Shown: positions 29,285-37,240, counted from the stretch's first letter. The stretch is DNA of 64,000 nucleotides from VRUE01 sp963695835 (GCA_963695835.1 CAVOHR010000001.1:1302001-1366000); one strand, 5' to 3'. The notes: generated by a model from the sequence alone, not told the origin. Translations and numbers: made by a program.

Positions 29285-29302
29285 GTACGACCTACCGTAC
29301 AG
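29285..29302. promoter_or_regulatory. Inverted repeat between divergent IS genes
   Basis: TGTACG-ACCTAC-CGTACA, 6-bp arms, in the spacer between the winged-helix gene and the transposase. A plausible operator, inferred from symmetry and position. Confidence 0.3.
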
Positions 29303-29399
29303 GCGCGGACAGGCTGTAACTGTGGCTTGCTAGAGCCAAAAGCAACCCTAATTTCCATACCGAAAAGCGGCGGCTACGTGTATTTGGTATCATTGCCGC

Positions 29400-30345
29400 A
29401 TGGCAGCCAGGAACCGCAATTCAGTAGCCCCGTCGCCGTCGAGCGAAAGTCAGATGACGTACTCACGGTTCTTGGATCTGTTCCCGGACAACGACGCCTG
29501 CCTGGAGTACCTGAAAGAGCGCTTCTTCTCTGACGGCACCGAGTGCCCCAAGTGCGGCAAGGCGAGCAAGTTCCACCGGATTACGGGCCGCTCCGCCTAC
29601 TCCTGCCAGTTCTGCGGGAACCACGTCTACCCGACCGCAGGAACGATCTTCCACAAGTCAACGGTCAGCCTTCAGCTTTGGTTCTACGCGATCTACTTGA
29701 TGTCCTCGACCCGCTGCGGGATCAGCGCCAAGCAGCTAGAGCGCGAAATCGGCGTCACCTACAAGACCGCGCACCGGATGTTCAAGCAGATCCGCACGCT
29801 GCTCTCTGACGACGGCGAGGGGCCGCTGAGCGGCAAGGTCGAGATTGACGAGACCTTCTAGGGCGGCAAGCCGCGAGCGGCCGAGAAGCGGGAGAAACGC
29901 GGCCACCTACGTCGCAAGTACCGCCCGAGCGTCGTCGGCATGGTCGAGCGCGGCGGCGAGATTCGCGCCCGCGTCGCCGGGGACGCCACGCATTCGACGC
30001 TCTCCAAGATCGTCAAAGAGTTCGTGCTGCCCGAGTCGATGATCTTCACGGACGAGTAGCACGCCTACAAAGCCATCGGGCGGGAATTCAAGAGCCATCG
30101 CCGCATCTGCCATCCGGCACCGCTCGAAAATCTACGTCGAAGGCGACAACTACACGAACACGATCGAGGGCTTCTTCGGCCTGTTCAAGAACGGGGTCCG
30201 CGGCGTCTACCACGCGATCGGCGCCGGGTACCAGCAGAACTACGTGGACGAGTACGCCTTCCGCTACAACCGACGTAACTCAGATCAGCCGATGTTCTGG
30301 GCGATGCTCAACCGCGTCCAGAAGGAAGCCCGAGCTTCTTCCTAG
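29400..30345 (+). pseudogene. IS1595-family transposase, inactivated
   Basis: From ATG 29400: an N-terminal zinc ribbon (CPKCGKASKFHRITG...CQFCG), the IS1595 helical segment (CGISAKQLEREIGVTYKTAHR) and the first catalytic Asp in EIDETF. A TAG at 29859-29861 follows, where relatives have a residue before GGK. A second TAG follows IFTDE (second Asp) and is followed by HAYKAIG. A frameshift near 30105 then precedes IYVEGDNYTNTIEGFFGLFK and the C-terminus, which ends at 30343-30345. The reading frame of the end differs by one from the start. Complete in extent, but dead. Confidence 0.85.
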
Positions 30346-30478
30346 CCCCGTTTGAGGTCGCTCGCCCTAGATCGCGCAGGAAGTCGGCCTCAGAATGCGC
30401 CGGGTCTTGTTTCTGGGCCACGTCGCGCTTGGGTCGCGTCGGCGCGGCCTTCTCGGGTCGCTTGCGAACGGGACTCAT
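30308..30478 (-). CDS. Small basic ORF overlapping the transposase 3' end
   Basis: 56 aa, ATG 30478, stop 30308-30310, antisense to the end of the transposase. Lys/Arg/Pro-rich N-terminus (MSPVRKRPEKAAPTRPKRD), then an acidic helix (SEADFLRDLGRATS). Short ORFs of this layout accompany some actinobacterial IS1595 copies from memory; whether it is translated is unknown. Confidence 0.35.
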   Translation of the reverse strand: MSPVRKRPEKAAPTRPKRDVAQKQDPAHSEADFLRDLGRATSNGARKKLGLPSGRG

Positions 30479-30552
30479 GGCTGCAAGTCCAACGGGGAAG
30501 CCATGCCCTCAGGGTAGCGCCTCAACCGCCCGAAATTGGCAGACTGCCCGCC

Positions 30553-31032
30553 GTGGAACTTACGCAGGCAGAGGTTGACGCCTTCATGGCGGCCGAGAAG
30601 GTCGTTCCGTCTGCGTCGCCGCTGGAATGGAAGAGCATCAGCGAGTCCAGCGTCCTGTATCGGAGCTTCGTAGAAGTCGATGCAGCCCAGGTCGGCCAAG
30701 TGACGCTCTATGTCAATTCGAACTTCTTGCGACACTGGCTTTACGCGCTCTCGTTTCACGATGAGGTCGTCTACGAGGTTCACATCAGCCCGCCACCGAA
30801 TGGGCATGGCAACCCGCCTGGCCGCCCCAAACCCCGCTTCCCGCGCCGCGTGACCTCGGCCGAGCACGAGCACATCTGGATCGAGGGACTGGAGACGCGC
30901 TGCGCGCTGCCGCTTGATGGTTTCGAGCAGGCGACGCATTGTGAAATGCTGGACGAGTTCTGCAAGAGGGCTCGCATCGACTTTCGGCCGGAGTACCGCG
31001 ACCCCGTGAAAGGAGTGCAATTGCAGATATGA
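30553..31032 (+). CDS. Passenger protein, first gene of coupled pair, unknown function
   Basis: 159 aa from GTG 30553 (ATG 30586 is the alternative). No signal or membrane segment. Central beta-rich part (QVGQVTLYVNSNFLRHWLYA, EVVYEVHISPPP) and a His/Trp-containing stretch (EHEHIWIEGLETRCALPLDG). Its stop overlaps the next start by 4 bp (ATGA), implying that the two proteins work together. Small proteins encoded before DUF1828 proteins have been seen elsewhere; I cannot name the family with certainty. Confidence 0.6.
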   Translation: MELTQAEVDAFMAAEKVVPSASPLEWKSISESSVLYRSFVEVDAAQVGQVTLYVNSNFLRHWLYALSFHDEVVYEVHISPPPNGHGNPPGRPKPRFPRRVTSAEHEHIWIEGLETRCALPLDGFEQATHCEMLDEFCKRARIDFRPEYRDPVKGVQLQI

Positions 31033-31796
31033 GCAGCGAGGCTACAGCTCAGTCCATCTGCAAGGAGCTGATCGGGCACCTTTCTCGCGATGTTGTCTGC
31101 GACGTACTCGATGACGGAACGAATCGAGTCGGCTGCATGACGCCGTTGGAATACCCGGATGGAGATGCCGTGGTGGTTTGGGTCCATGAGCGCGGCGACT
31201 CGGCGATGGAGGTCTCCGATTACGGAGGGGGCCTCGTCTGGCAGGCGTTCCGTCCAGACCGCGAGCAGAAGGCCATGTCTGATCTTGCAGCGCGCATAGC
31301 TGGACAGTTCGGCGTCAACTTTTTTGAGGGACGCTTGGCGGCCTCCTGTGATCGCACGGAGCTGGGGGAGAGCGTTTGGCGAGTCGCCAGCGCTGCGGCG
31401 CAAATCGCGCAAGCAATGAACTACTCAAAGCCGCAGCGACGCAAGGAGACCGAGGAAAATGAGTTTGTGCGATTGGTCGCTCAGACCCTCCAGGATCGCC
31501 ACGTTCCGATTGAAAGGGAGCACCGGCTTGAGGGCTATTCCGGCCATCCACATCGGGCAACTATCTGGATTCCAGCATCGCATTCGATCATCGAGCCGGT
31601 TGCCGGGCATTGGAACCAGGTAGCGAGCGTGTTTACGAAGTTCAGTGACCTTGCGCGAGTCAATGGCTTCAAGCGCTATTCATTGCTAGATGATCGCCAA
31701 GAGAAGCCGGGAGAAGATGTCCGCAGTCTCTTGGTCCAAGTGAGCGATGTGCTCGCTTGGACCAGTCATGACGACTGGCTCGGCCAGATCAAGTAG
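31029..31796 (+). CDS. DUF1828/DUF1829-type protein
   Basis: 255 aa. The N-terminal half has the DUF1828 pattern: GCMTPLEYPDGDAVVVWVHE, MEVSDYGG and LVWQAF. The second half matches DUF1829 in layout: NEFVRLVAQTLQDR, ATIWIPASHS, FSDLARVNGFKRYSLLDDRQ and a C-terminal DVLAWTSHDDWL. Biochemical function is unknown. Such proteins recur in phage, IS and toxin-antitoxin-like neighbourhoods, suggesting a conflict or addiction role. It is coupled to the upstream gene. Confidence 0.7.
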   Translation: MSSEATAQSICKELIGHLSRDVVCDVLDDGTNRVGCMTPLEYPDGDAVVVWVHERGDSAMEVSDYGGGLVWQAFRPDREQKAMSDLAARIAGQFGVNFFEGRLAASCDRTELGESVWRVASAAAQIAQAMNYSKPQRRKETEENEFVRLVAQTLQDRHVPIEREHRLEGYSGHPHRATIWIPASHSIIEPVAGHWNQVASVFTKFSDLARVNGFKRYSLLDDRQEKPGEDVRSLLVQVSDVLAWTSHDDWLGQIK

Positions 31797-31834
31797 ACGA
31801 GCAAGGGATTCCGGCGGAGGTTGTCCCGTAGTCC

Positions 31835-31933
31835 GTAATCGAGATCGTCCGCAAGACCCAGAGCAACGCGAAGCGCTGGAAGGGCGGGGACATGCGGATG
31901 AGATGGCTGCCGGAACCTGGCCAAGCAAGCTAA
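31835..31933 (+). pseudogene. IS256-type transposase C-terminal scrap
   Basis: The stretch EIVRKTQSNAKRWKGGDMRM followed by RWLPEPG resembles the C-terminal (R/T)xRNVKRWxxGxMxxRW motif of Mutator/IS256-like transposases. It ends at TAA 31931-31933. Fewer than 35 residues remain. Confidence 0.35.
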
Positions 31934-32409
31934 CCGACCCGGATCGCGGCACAAGGCAACTCTCGCCCCGGCCCGCCGAAGTCAAGCTGCTGCACATGAA
32001 GTGACCGGTCATAGAAGGCGTTGAACTGGTAGGAGCCAGGAGCCTCCCAAGTATCGGACCCCGCCGCCTGCGGAGGAGCTTCATTTTCGTTTTCCCCGTT
32101 TGCATTGATCTTGACGTAGGGGATGAGCGGGGTTCGATGCGAGTTCTGCGTCGTCGGGTAGGACCCCATGATCCGCGTGACTTCCTTGCGATCATCGCCA
32201 ATTGCGACTCGACACCAGCGCCCTGGCCATTCGGCGACGAGACCAGGGGGGGTGTCTGGCGCTTCGCTCGACGAACTGCTCGTCTGCCTCGGGGCCGACA
32301 CGGTGACCGTCTTCGTTCCCCCGCCGCACCCGGCTATTGCTAGTGCCAGCAGAACCGCGGCAAGCAGCGCATAGAAGCCGGGTGGCGGGGAGGTCCCCTG
32401 TCCCTCCAT
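31930..32409 (-). CDS. Secreted lipoprotein inside the IS element
   Basis: 159 aa from ATG 32409. Signal sequence FYALLAAVLLALAIAGC with a lipobox (AIAGC, Cys at ~29), then Gly/Thr/Ser-rich linker. The mature part contains WCRVAIGDDRKEVTRIMGSYP, which recalls the BamE/SmpA-type 'GMxxxEVxxxLGxP' segment. It ends close to the right inverted repeat. An exported passenger on an IS is unusual; a surface role is inferred only from the lipobox. Confidence 0.65.
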   Translation of the reverse strand: MEGQGTSPPPGFYALLAAVLLALAIAGCGGGTKTVTVSAPRQTSSSSSEAPDTPPGLVAEWPGRWCRVAIGDDRKEVTRIMGSYPTTQNSHRTPLIPYVKINANGENENEAPPQAAGSDTWEAPGSYQFNAFYDRSLHVQQLDFGGPGRELPCAAIRVG

Positions 32410-32564
32410 CTCGCGCGCATCGTACCTGACCCCGATCCCCAGGAGACCCGTTGGCCACAACGAATGGCTGTTTGCGCAGCGCCCCGGCCGCTTGTCAGTT
32501 GTCGCCCCGGAAGGCTAGGCCGGAAGAGGGCGAGAAATGTACGTGTCGCGACTACCTAGTTGCC

Positions 32565-32614
32565 AAAAAGTACAAGACGCTCCACCCCTACCGGCTACCG
32601 GGATAGGCCCTCAG
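32565..32614 (+). repeat. Structured repeat A, copy 4, right part
   Basis: AAAAAGTACAAGACGCTCCA then ACCCCTACCGG, a 7-bp tandem CTACCGG, and GATAGGCCCTCAG. It completes the left part at 28460 and abuts the stop codon of the next gene (32616), so the original repeat lay between convergent genes. Confidence 0.8.
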
Positions 32615-32615
32615 C

Positions 32616-33767
32616 TCAGCCGGAGGTTGCGGGCGCGGGAAGCGGCTCGACCTCGTACTCGAGGAAGTCGTCAAGCGCACCGAGGAACGTGGCTGGATCG
32701 AAGGCCTGCGCCGGCGCGAGGGCGCCGCTGCGGTCGTACGCCGGCTCTGCGCAGAGCATCGCGCCGTGGGCGAGGCTCGCCGCGGTGAGGCCGTAGATGT
32801 CGGTGCCCCGCACCGTGCCGCGGCGCATCCGCTCGCCGGCCCGCGCCTCGCAGGAGACGACGAACTTCGACGCCTTGCGCGCCTTCTCGCTCGGGGTCGC
32901 CGGTAGGCGGCGGATCAGGGCCGCGGTAGCGCCGCGCAGCGGCGCCGCCCGCATCGCCAGCCCGAGCAATGGCGTCGCGGCGGCCAGCAGCGGCGTCAGC
33001 CGCGGCGGCACCGCCATGCCGCTGAGCATGGTCCGCACCCGGGCCGTCTCGACGTGGCGCGGCACGGTGATCTGCTCGCCGGCGGGGTAGCGCAGCATCC
33101 GCCGCTCGCCGATCGGCTCCGGGAAGCGCCAGCGACCGCCGCCGGCGCTGCGCGGCGCCGGTCGCCGGCCGCCGCTCTCCCAGACGACGTCGCCGCCCCG
33201 CACGATCTCCAGCGCCGAGAGCGCGGTGCCGTGGGTCGGCGCGAAGCCTTCCACGTGGTAGGCGAGCGCGATCTCCTCCAGCGGCCCCATCCCCTCCGCG
33301 GTGAGGGCGGCGATCATGTCGCCGGGGACGTAGTCGAAGCCCATGCCCGAGACGAGCGCGGCCCCCGTCTCCGCAGCGCGGGCGCCGTAGCGGTCGAAGA
33401 CCAGCTCGATGAACGGCTGCTCGCCGGTCGTGTCGAGGTAGTGGGTGCCGGTCTCGACGGCGGCGGCGAGCAGCGGCTCGCCGTGCAGGGTGAACGGGCC
33501 GGCGCAGCCGACGACCGCGGCGCAGGGCTCGAGCAGCTCGCGCAGCGCGGCCGGATCGTCGAGCGAGGCGGCAGCCACCGGCACGCCGCCGAGCTCGGCG
33601 GAGAGTGCCTCCAGCCTGCCCCGGTCGCGGCCGGCGATCACGAAGTCGGCGCCGCGCTCTCGCAGCTCCTTCGCGATCAGCCCGCCGGTGAAGCCGCTCG
33701 CCCCGTAGACCGCGATCGGCCCGCTCTGGGCCGGTGCGCCGCCGGCCGGCTTCCCGCTCGCTGCCAT
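32616..33767 (-). CDS. Saccharopine dehydrogenase-like / trans-acting enoyl reductase family protein
   Basis: 383 aa from ATG 33767. Rossmann N-domain: IAVYGASGFTGGLIAKELRE (GASGFTG at 22-28), VIAGRDRGRLEAL and VVGCAGPFTLHGEPLLAAAV, then HYLDTTGEQPFIE. Similar to mycobacterial trans-acting enoyl reductase and other saccharopine dehydrogenase-like oxidoreductases. The substrate is unknown, possibly lipid. A degraded paralogue lies at 35663-35880. A start at 33809 is possible but falls in a MITE-like insertion. Confidence 0.85.
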   Translation of the reverse strand: MAASGKPAGGAPAQSGPIAVYGASGFTGGLIAKELRERGADFVIAGRDRGRLEALSAELGGVPVAAASLDDPAALRELLEPCAAVVGCAGPFTLHGEPLLAAAVETGTHYLDTTGEQPFIELVFDRYGARAAETGAALVSGMGFDYVPGDMIAALTAEGMGPLEEIALAYHVEGFAPTHGTALSALEIVRGGDVVWESGGRRPAPRSAGGGRWRFPEPIGERRMLRYPAGEQITVPRHVETARVRTMLSGMAVPPRLTPLLAAATPLLGLAMRAAPLRGATAALIRRLPATPSEKARKASKFVVSCEARAGERMRRGTVRGTDIYGLTAASLAHGAMLCAEPAYDRSGALAPAQAFDPATFLGALDDFLEYEVEPLPAPATSG

Positions 33768-33788
33768 TCGCGCACGGTAGCGGGCTAG

Positions 33789-33955
33789 TGCGTACCGGGT
33801 CAGCTCCATCCGGGTCGCGGCCGGGCGCGCATCCGACTTTGACCCCAGCGGGGTGTGGTCAAAGTCGGATGCGGCGCTGGAATGCCCCCGTTCTCACGAT
33901 CGCGCGGCTTCTCTCGAGCCCATCGCGGTGAGCGATGTGGAGCTGACCCGGTACG
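33789..33955. mobile_element. MITE-like palindromic insertion
   Basis: Terminal inverted repeats of 19 bp (TGCGTACCGGGTCAGCTCC and complement; 23 bp if CTAG is counted, 33785-33807 and 33937-33959). It is flanked by direct repeats TAGCGGGCTAG (33778-33788 and 33957-33967). No coding capacity. A second inverted repeat lies inside at 33829-33872 (16-bp arms GCATCCGACTTTGACC). It sits upstream of the saccharopine-dehydrogenase-like gene. Confidence 0.55.
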
Positions 33956-33965
33956 CACTAGCGGG

Positions 33966-34172
33966 CTAGCGTCGCGGCTCGCCGGCCGCCCAGATGGCGG
34001 CAAGCCACCGCTCGAACGTCCGGCTCTCGACGGCCGCGCCCGGATCGCACAGCGCGCCGTCGCGCAGCGCGCGGCCGCGCCGGCCGACCATCGGGATCCG
34101 CACCGGAAGTGGATGCCGCCCCCTGGGGAGGATGGAGGAGCAGGGGGTGCTGAGCGAGGCCGGCGCGGGCAA
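33966..34172 (-). pseudogene. Orphan C-terminal fragment
   Basis: In-frame stretch ending ALRDGALCDPGAAVESRTFE, RWLAAIWAAGEPRR and stop at 33966. Composition is coding-like but there is no recognisable domain and no credible start. Probably the 3' end of a lost gene. Confidence 0.3.
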
Positions 34173-34233
34173 GCGCGGCCAGAAACGCTACGCCGCGCAG
34201 GCGATGATGGACGCCGTGACCGGAGACGTGTAG
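34132..34233 (+). pseudogene. C-terminal winged-helix scrap (Fic-like?)
   Basis: 33 residues, MEEQGVLSEAGAGKRGQKRY then AAQAMMDAVTGDV. It resembles the C-terminal 'LeexGiLxevtGxkRgrxYxxxexldal' of Fic-family proteins. Too short to be functional; assignment is tentative. Confidence 0.3.
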
Positions 34234-34307
34234 ATGCAGCTGCTGGCGTACAAAGGCGCGTCTTAAAAGAGTACAAACACGGGCATATACCTGGTACATT
34301 CACGTGA

Positions 34308-35567
34308 ATGCGAGCCCGTGAGTATCGCCCTCGCCTTGCGGATGCCGAGCTGCGCCAGCGCCTGGACGCGGCTGGAGCCGTCGTGGTCGAAGGGCCCAAG
34401 GCCTGCGGGAAGACGGAAACTGCGCGCCAGGTGGCGGCGTCCGAGGTCCTGCTCGACACGGACATCCGCAGTCGTGAAGCGGCGGCGCTCGATCCGTCGC
34501 TGATCCTCGCAGGGGATGTCCCTCGCCTGATTGACGAGTGGCAGGTCGAGCCGCAGATCTGGAACCACGTTCGCAGGGCGGTCGACGAGCGCCGCGATCC
34601 GGGCCAGTTCATCCTCGCCGGATCCGCGCTGCCTGCCGACGACGAGACCCGGCACTCGGGCGCCGGGCGGTTCAGCCGCCTGCGGATGCGACCGATGTCG
34701 TCGTTCGAGGCCGGCGTCAGCGACGGCGCGATCTCCTTGCGCGATCTCCTCACCGGCGAGCGTGGGCGCGCCGGCGATTCTGGGATGGCGATCGAGGCGC
34801 TCGCCGAGGAGATCTCCCGGGGCGGTTGGCCGGGTCTCCGGGAGGCAACGCTCAGCGCGGCGATGCAGGGGGTCGCCGACTACCTCGAGGAGATCTGCCG
34901 CACCGATATCCGGTCGGTGGACGGCGTGGGCAGGGATCCGGAGCGCCTGCGCAGGCTGCTGCGCAGCCTGGCGCGGAACGTAGCGACCTCGGCGGCGCAG
35001 ACCACTCTCGCCCGCGACACGGCGGGAGCCGGCGCGCCGCTCGACGAACACACGGTTGGCGACTACCTGCGGGCGCTCGGGCGCCTCTTCGTCGTCGAGG
35101 ATCAGCCGGCGTGGGAGCCCCACCTACGTTCGCGGGCGACCATGCGCCGGTCGCCCAAGCGCCACTTCGTCGATCCGTCACTCGCGGTTGCGGCCCTCGA
35201 AGCCGACCCGGAGGCGCTGGTTCGCGATCTCAACCTGCTCGGCCTGCTCTTCGAGTCGCTCGTGATTCGCGATCTGCGGGTCTACTCCCAGGCGGGGGGC
35301 AGGCGGGTCAAGCATTACCGCGACAACAAGGGGCTCGAGGTCGATGCGATCATCGAGGGCCGTGGCGCATGGGGGGCCTTCGAGGTGAAGCTCGGCGGCG
35401 AGCGGGCGATCGAGAGTGCCGCGGAGAGCCTGCTCAAGTTCTCGCGCCGGATCGACTCGGACAGGGTCGGCGAGCCCGCCGTCCTCGGCATCATCGTCGC
35501 GACCGGCTACGGCTACCTCAGGAAGGATGGAGTGCAGGTGATCCCGATCGGCGCCCTGGGGCCGTAA
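34308..35567 (+). CDS. P-loop ATPase with DUF4143 domain
   Basis: 419 aa from ATG 34308. AAA_14 domain: Walker A GPKACGKT (29-36), LLDTDIRSREAA, Walker B LIDEWQVEPQIW (75-86) and FILAGSA sensor. The C-terminal DUF4143 part has RRSPKRHFVDPSLAVAAL, LGLLFESLVIRDLRVYSQ and a nuclease-fold-like KHYRDNKGLEVDAIIE ...AFEVKLGG, in which D, E and K could form a PD-(D/E)XK-type site. Such proteins are abundant in mobile regions and function is unknown. It has its own AT-rich upstream region. Confidence 0.85.
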   Translation: MRAREYRPRLADAELRQRLDAAGAVVVEGPKACGKTETARQVAASEVLLDTDIRSREAAALDPSLILAGDVPRLIDEWQVEPQIWNHVRRAVDERRDPGQFILAGSALPADDETRHSGAGRFSRLRMRPMSSFEAGVSDGAISLRDLLTGERGRAGDSGMAIEALAEEISRGGWPGLREATLSAAMQGVADYLEEICRTDIRSVDGVGRDPERLRRLLRSLARNVATSAAQTTLARDTAGAGAPLDEHTVGDYLRALGRLFVVEDQPAWEPHLRSRATMRRSPKRHFVDPSLAVAALEADPEALVRDLNLLGLLFESLVIRDLRVYSQAGGRRVKHYRDNKGLEVDAIIEGRGAWGAFEVKLGGERAIESAAESLLKFSRRIDSDRVGEPAVLGIIVATGYGYLRKDGVQVIPIGALGP

Positions 35568-35662
35568 CCTGGGTAGACGCCGGCGTGGAAACCGAGGTAC
35601 GTCGAATCGCTCGGGATGCGTTAAGGCAGATCGAATCGGATTGACCGCAGCGGAATCCGAAT

Positions 35663-35880
35663 TCACCGGTCGGCGGACGCGGGCAGCGGCTCGACCTCGG
35701 TCGAGACGCCGGCATCGGTCAGGGCGGCGAGGAACGAGGTCGGGTCGAACGCCTGCGCGGGGGCCAGCGCGCCGCCACGACCATCCCGCTGAGCAGCGTG
35801 CGCACCCGCTCGGTCTCCACATGCCGCGACACCGTGATCTGCTCACCGGCGGGGTAGCGCAGCATCCGCATCTCGCCGAG
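35663..35880 (-). pseudogene. Degraded saccharopine-dehydrogenase-like paralogue
   Basis: Reads MLRYPAGEQITVSRHVETER and VRTLLSGMVV, then, after an internal deletion, LAPAQAFDPTSFLAALTDAG and EVEPLPASADR-stop (35663-35665). Both halves match the intact gene at 32616-33767, whose intervening ~100 residues and N-terminal half are absent here. Confidence 0.7.
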
Positions 35881-35959
35881 TGGATCTCCGAAACCTTCAA
35901 GACCCTTGCGAACAACCCTCCCGTAGAGAGCTTCCTGATAGGTCGAAAGATTGGGGGTC

Positions 35960-36382
35960 CTACTCCCGACTCAAGACTTTGTCGGCAAAGGTGAGCAGGG
36001 ATCTGGCCTGACGGAGGGCTTGGCGCAGCTCGGCGCGGCTGACGTCGAAGAACCCGTAGTGGGCAGCGTCCTTGAGGTCGACCAGCTTCTGGAGGCTTCG
36101 AGCCGCAGCCGCACCGCCGGGGACGACCTGTCGCAGGAGAGACTCGGCATCGTGGTGGTCGGCCGACCGGGAGCGCTCTCGAAGTGCCTTGCAGCATGCA
36201 GCGTCGGAAGCGGCGATGCCGGCGAGGACGGCAAGCGAGGCGGCGGCGCTCGCGTACTCAGGGTCCTGGTCGTGCTCACTGGCGGTTATCTCAGCGACTT
36301 CGAGGAACTTGCGGGCATGGCTGCGACGGCTTCGCGCCTCTCGTGCCGAGCAGGGCTGGGTCCTGCTGCTAGAGCGAGCCAT
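35960..36382 (-). CDS. HEPN-like protein (probable toxin)
   Basis: 140 aa, all alpha. The last ~110 residues resemble small HEPN proteins (HARKFLEVAEITASEHDQDP, LKDAAHYGFFDVSRAELRQA). An R-x4-H motif occurs in RSADHH, the position of the HEPN RNase motif, but the Tyr of the RX4HXY motif, AMPylated in HepT, is absent (HDA). The start overlaps the 3' end of the upstream nucleotidyltransferase by 14 bp, the layout of HEPN/MNT toxin-antitoxin operons. Confidence 0.65.
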   Translation of the reverse strand: MARSSSRTQPCSAREARSRRSHARKFLEVAEITASEHDQDPEYASAAASLAVLAGIAASDAACCKALRERSRSADHHDAESLLRQVVPGGAAAARSLQKLVDLKDAAHYGFFDVSRAELRQALRQARSLLTFADKVLSRE

Positions 36383-37025
36383 CGCCCTCTCCCCGTAGGA
36401 GGGCCCCGACGTCCGGCCCGGACAGGGTGATCGCGTCGGCGTCGAGGTCCTTCAGGACCGGGGGGCGCCGTTTCCTCAGCGTGGCGAGCTGATCTGTGGA
36501 GAGCTCCGCGATGCCGGCATGGTTCCCCGTCCAGCGCCTCACCCCTTCCGCCAGCCTGTCCAGTTGGTCCCGCCAGGTCGCGTCTTCCGCCTCGATTCCC
36601 TCGGGGCGCACGATGAACAGGTCCACGTCGCTGGCCGCGTCCCCGTCGCCGCGGGCCGTCGAGCCGAATAGGGACGCGTGCGACGGGGTGATTCTCCACT
36701 CGGCGATCTCCTGCCGCAAACGATCGACGAGGCCGGAGCGGAGGCCGGCGAGAGCTTCTACCGAGGGTGCGGCCAGATGCTCCCGGTTCAGCGTGTAGAC
36801 GTACGCCCTGCCCGCCCTCTCGCTGTCCACGAGTCCCTGCTCGGCGAGTCGGTCGAGAACGGGGCGAACGCCACTCGGTGAGCGGCCGGCGGCCAGCGCG
36901 ACCTCGCGCCCCGTCTGGGAACGCGTCGTCCGGGCGAGGACGGTGAGGACCGCGCTGTCGAGCCCGGGCATCAAGGCGGTGAAGGGGTGGGAGACATCCA
37001 TGTTGATGAACAGTTTAGCGCGCAT
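36369..37025 (-). CDS. HTH-fused MNT-type nucleotidyltransferase (probable antitoxin)
   Basis: 218 aa from ATG 37025 (ATG 37001 also possible). Winged helix at ~25-85 (LDSAVLTVLARTTRSQTGRE, GVRPVLDRLAEQGLVDSERA), then a minimal nucleotidyltransferase with LFGSTARGDGDAASDVDLFI (GS at 121-122, D133 and D135). In MntA-HepT systems the MNT protein AMPylates the HEPN toxin. The fused HTH suggests autoregulation. Confidence 0.75.
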   Translation of the reverse strand: MRAKLFINMDVSHPFTALMPGLDSAVLTVLARTTRSQTGREVALAAGRSPSGVRPVLDRLAEQGLVDSERAGRAYVYTLNREHLAAPSVEALAGLRSGLVDRLRQEIAEWRITPSHASLFGSTARGDGDAASDVDLFIVRPEGIEAEDATWRDQLDRLAEGVRRWTGNHAGIAELSTDQLATLRKRRPPVLKDLDADAITLSGPDVGALLRGEGDGSL

Positions 37026-37240
37026 ATACGCGAAATATCGGTCATGTGCCCGAAAAACCGCGTATGAGAGACCAGAGTGGCGTCGCCGGCCTGCTCGGAC
37101 GGTGAGCCAGCTCCCGGTGACGCCGAGGCCGGCGCGTTCGGCGGCCTAGCGGCGAGCACAGCCACGTCCTGTGCGACCCCGAGGAGGGGAGGGGGTTCGC
37201 CCGCCTGCCGAGGCCGGCGCCCGGCGACGTCTTCTTCGAC

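Larger units (their letters stand above)
28546..32564. mobile_element. IS1595-family element with passenger genes (4,019 bp)
   Basis: The left end (28546-28596) and right end (32517-32564) form imperfect inverted repeats of ~50 bp sharing GTCGCGACACGTAC and TTTCTCGCCCTCTTCCGGCC. It is flanked by the 8-bp duplication AAAAAGTA (28538-28545 and 32565-32572); 8-bp duplications are typical of IS1595. It carries a winged-helix protein, the transposase (now broken), a small basic ORF, a coupled two-gene module, an IS256 scrap and a lipoprotein. Passenger genes are known in this family. Transposition in cis is no longer possible with this transposase. Confidence 0.85.

Noticed and set aside
29859..30060. 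Stop-codon recoding (amber suppression) in the IS transposase
   Set aside because: TAG is a normal stop elsewhere in the window and a frameshift is also present, so decay explains it.
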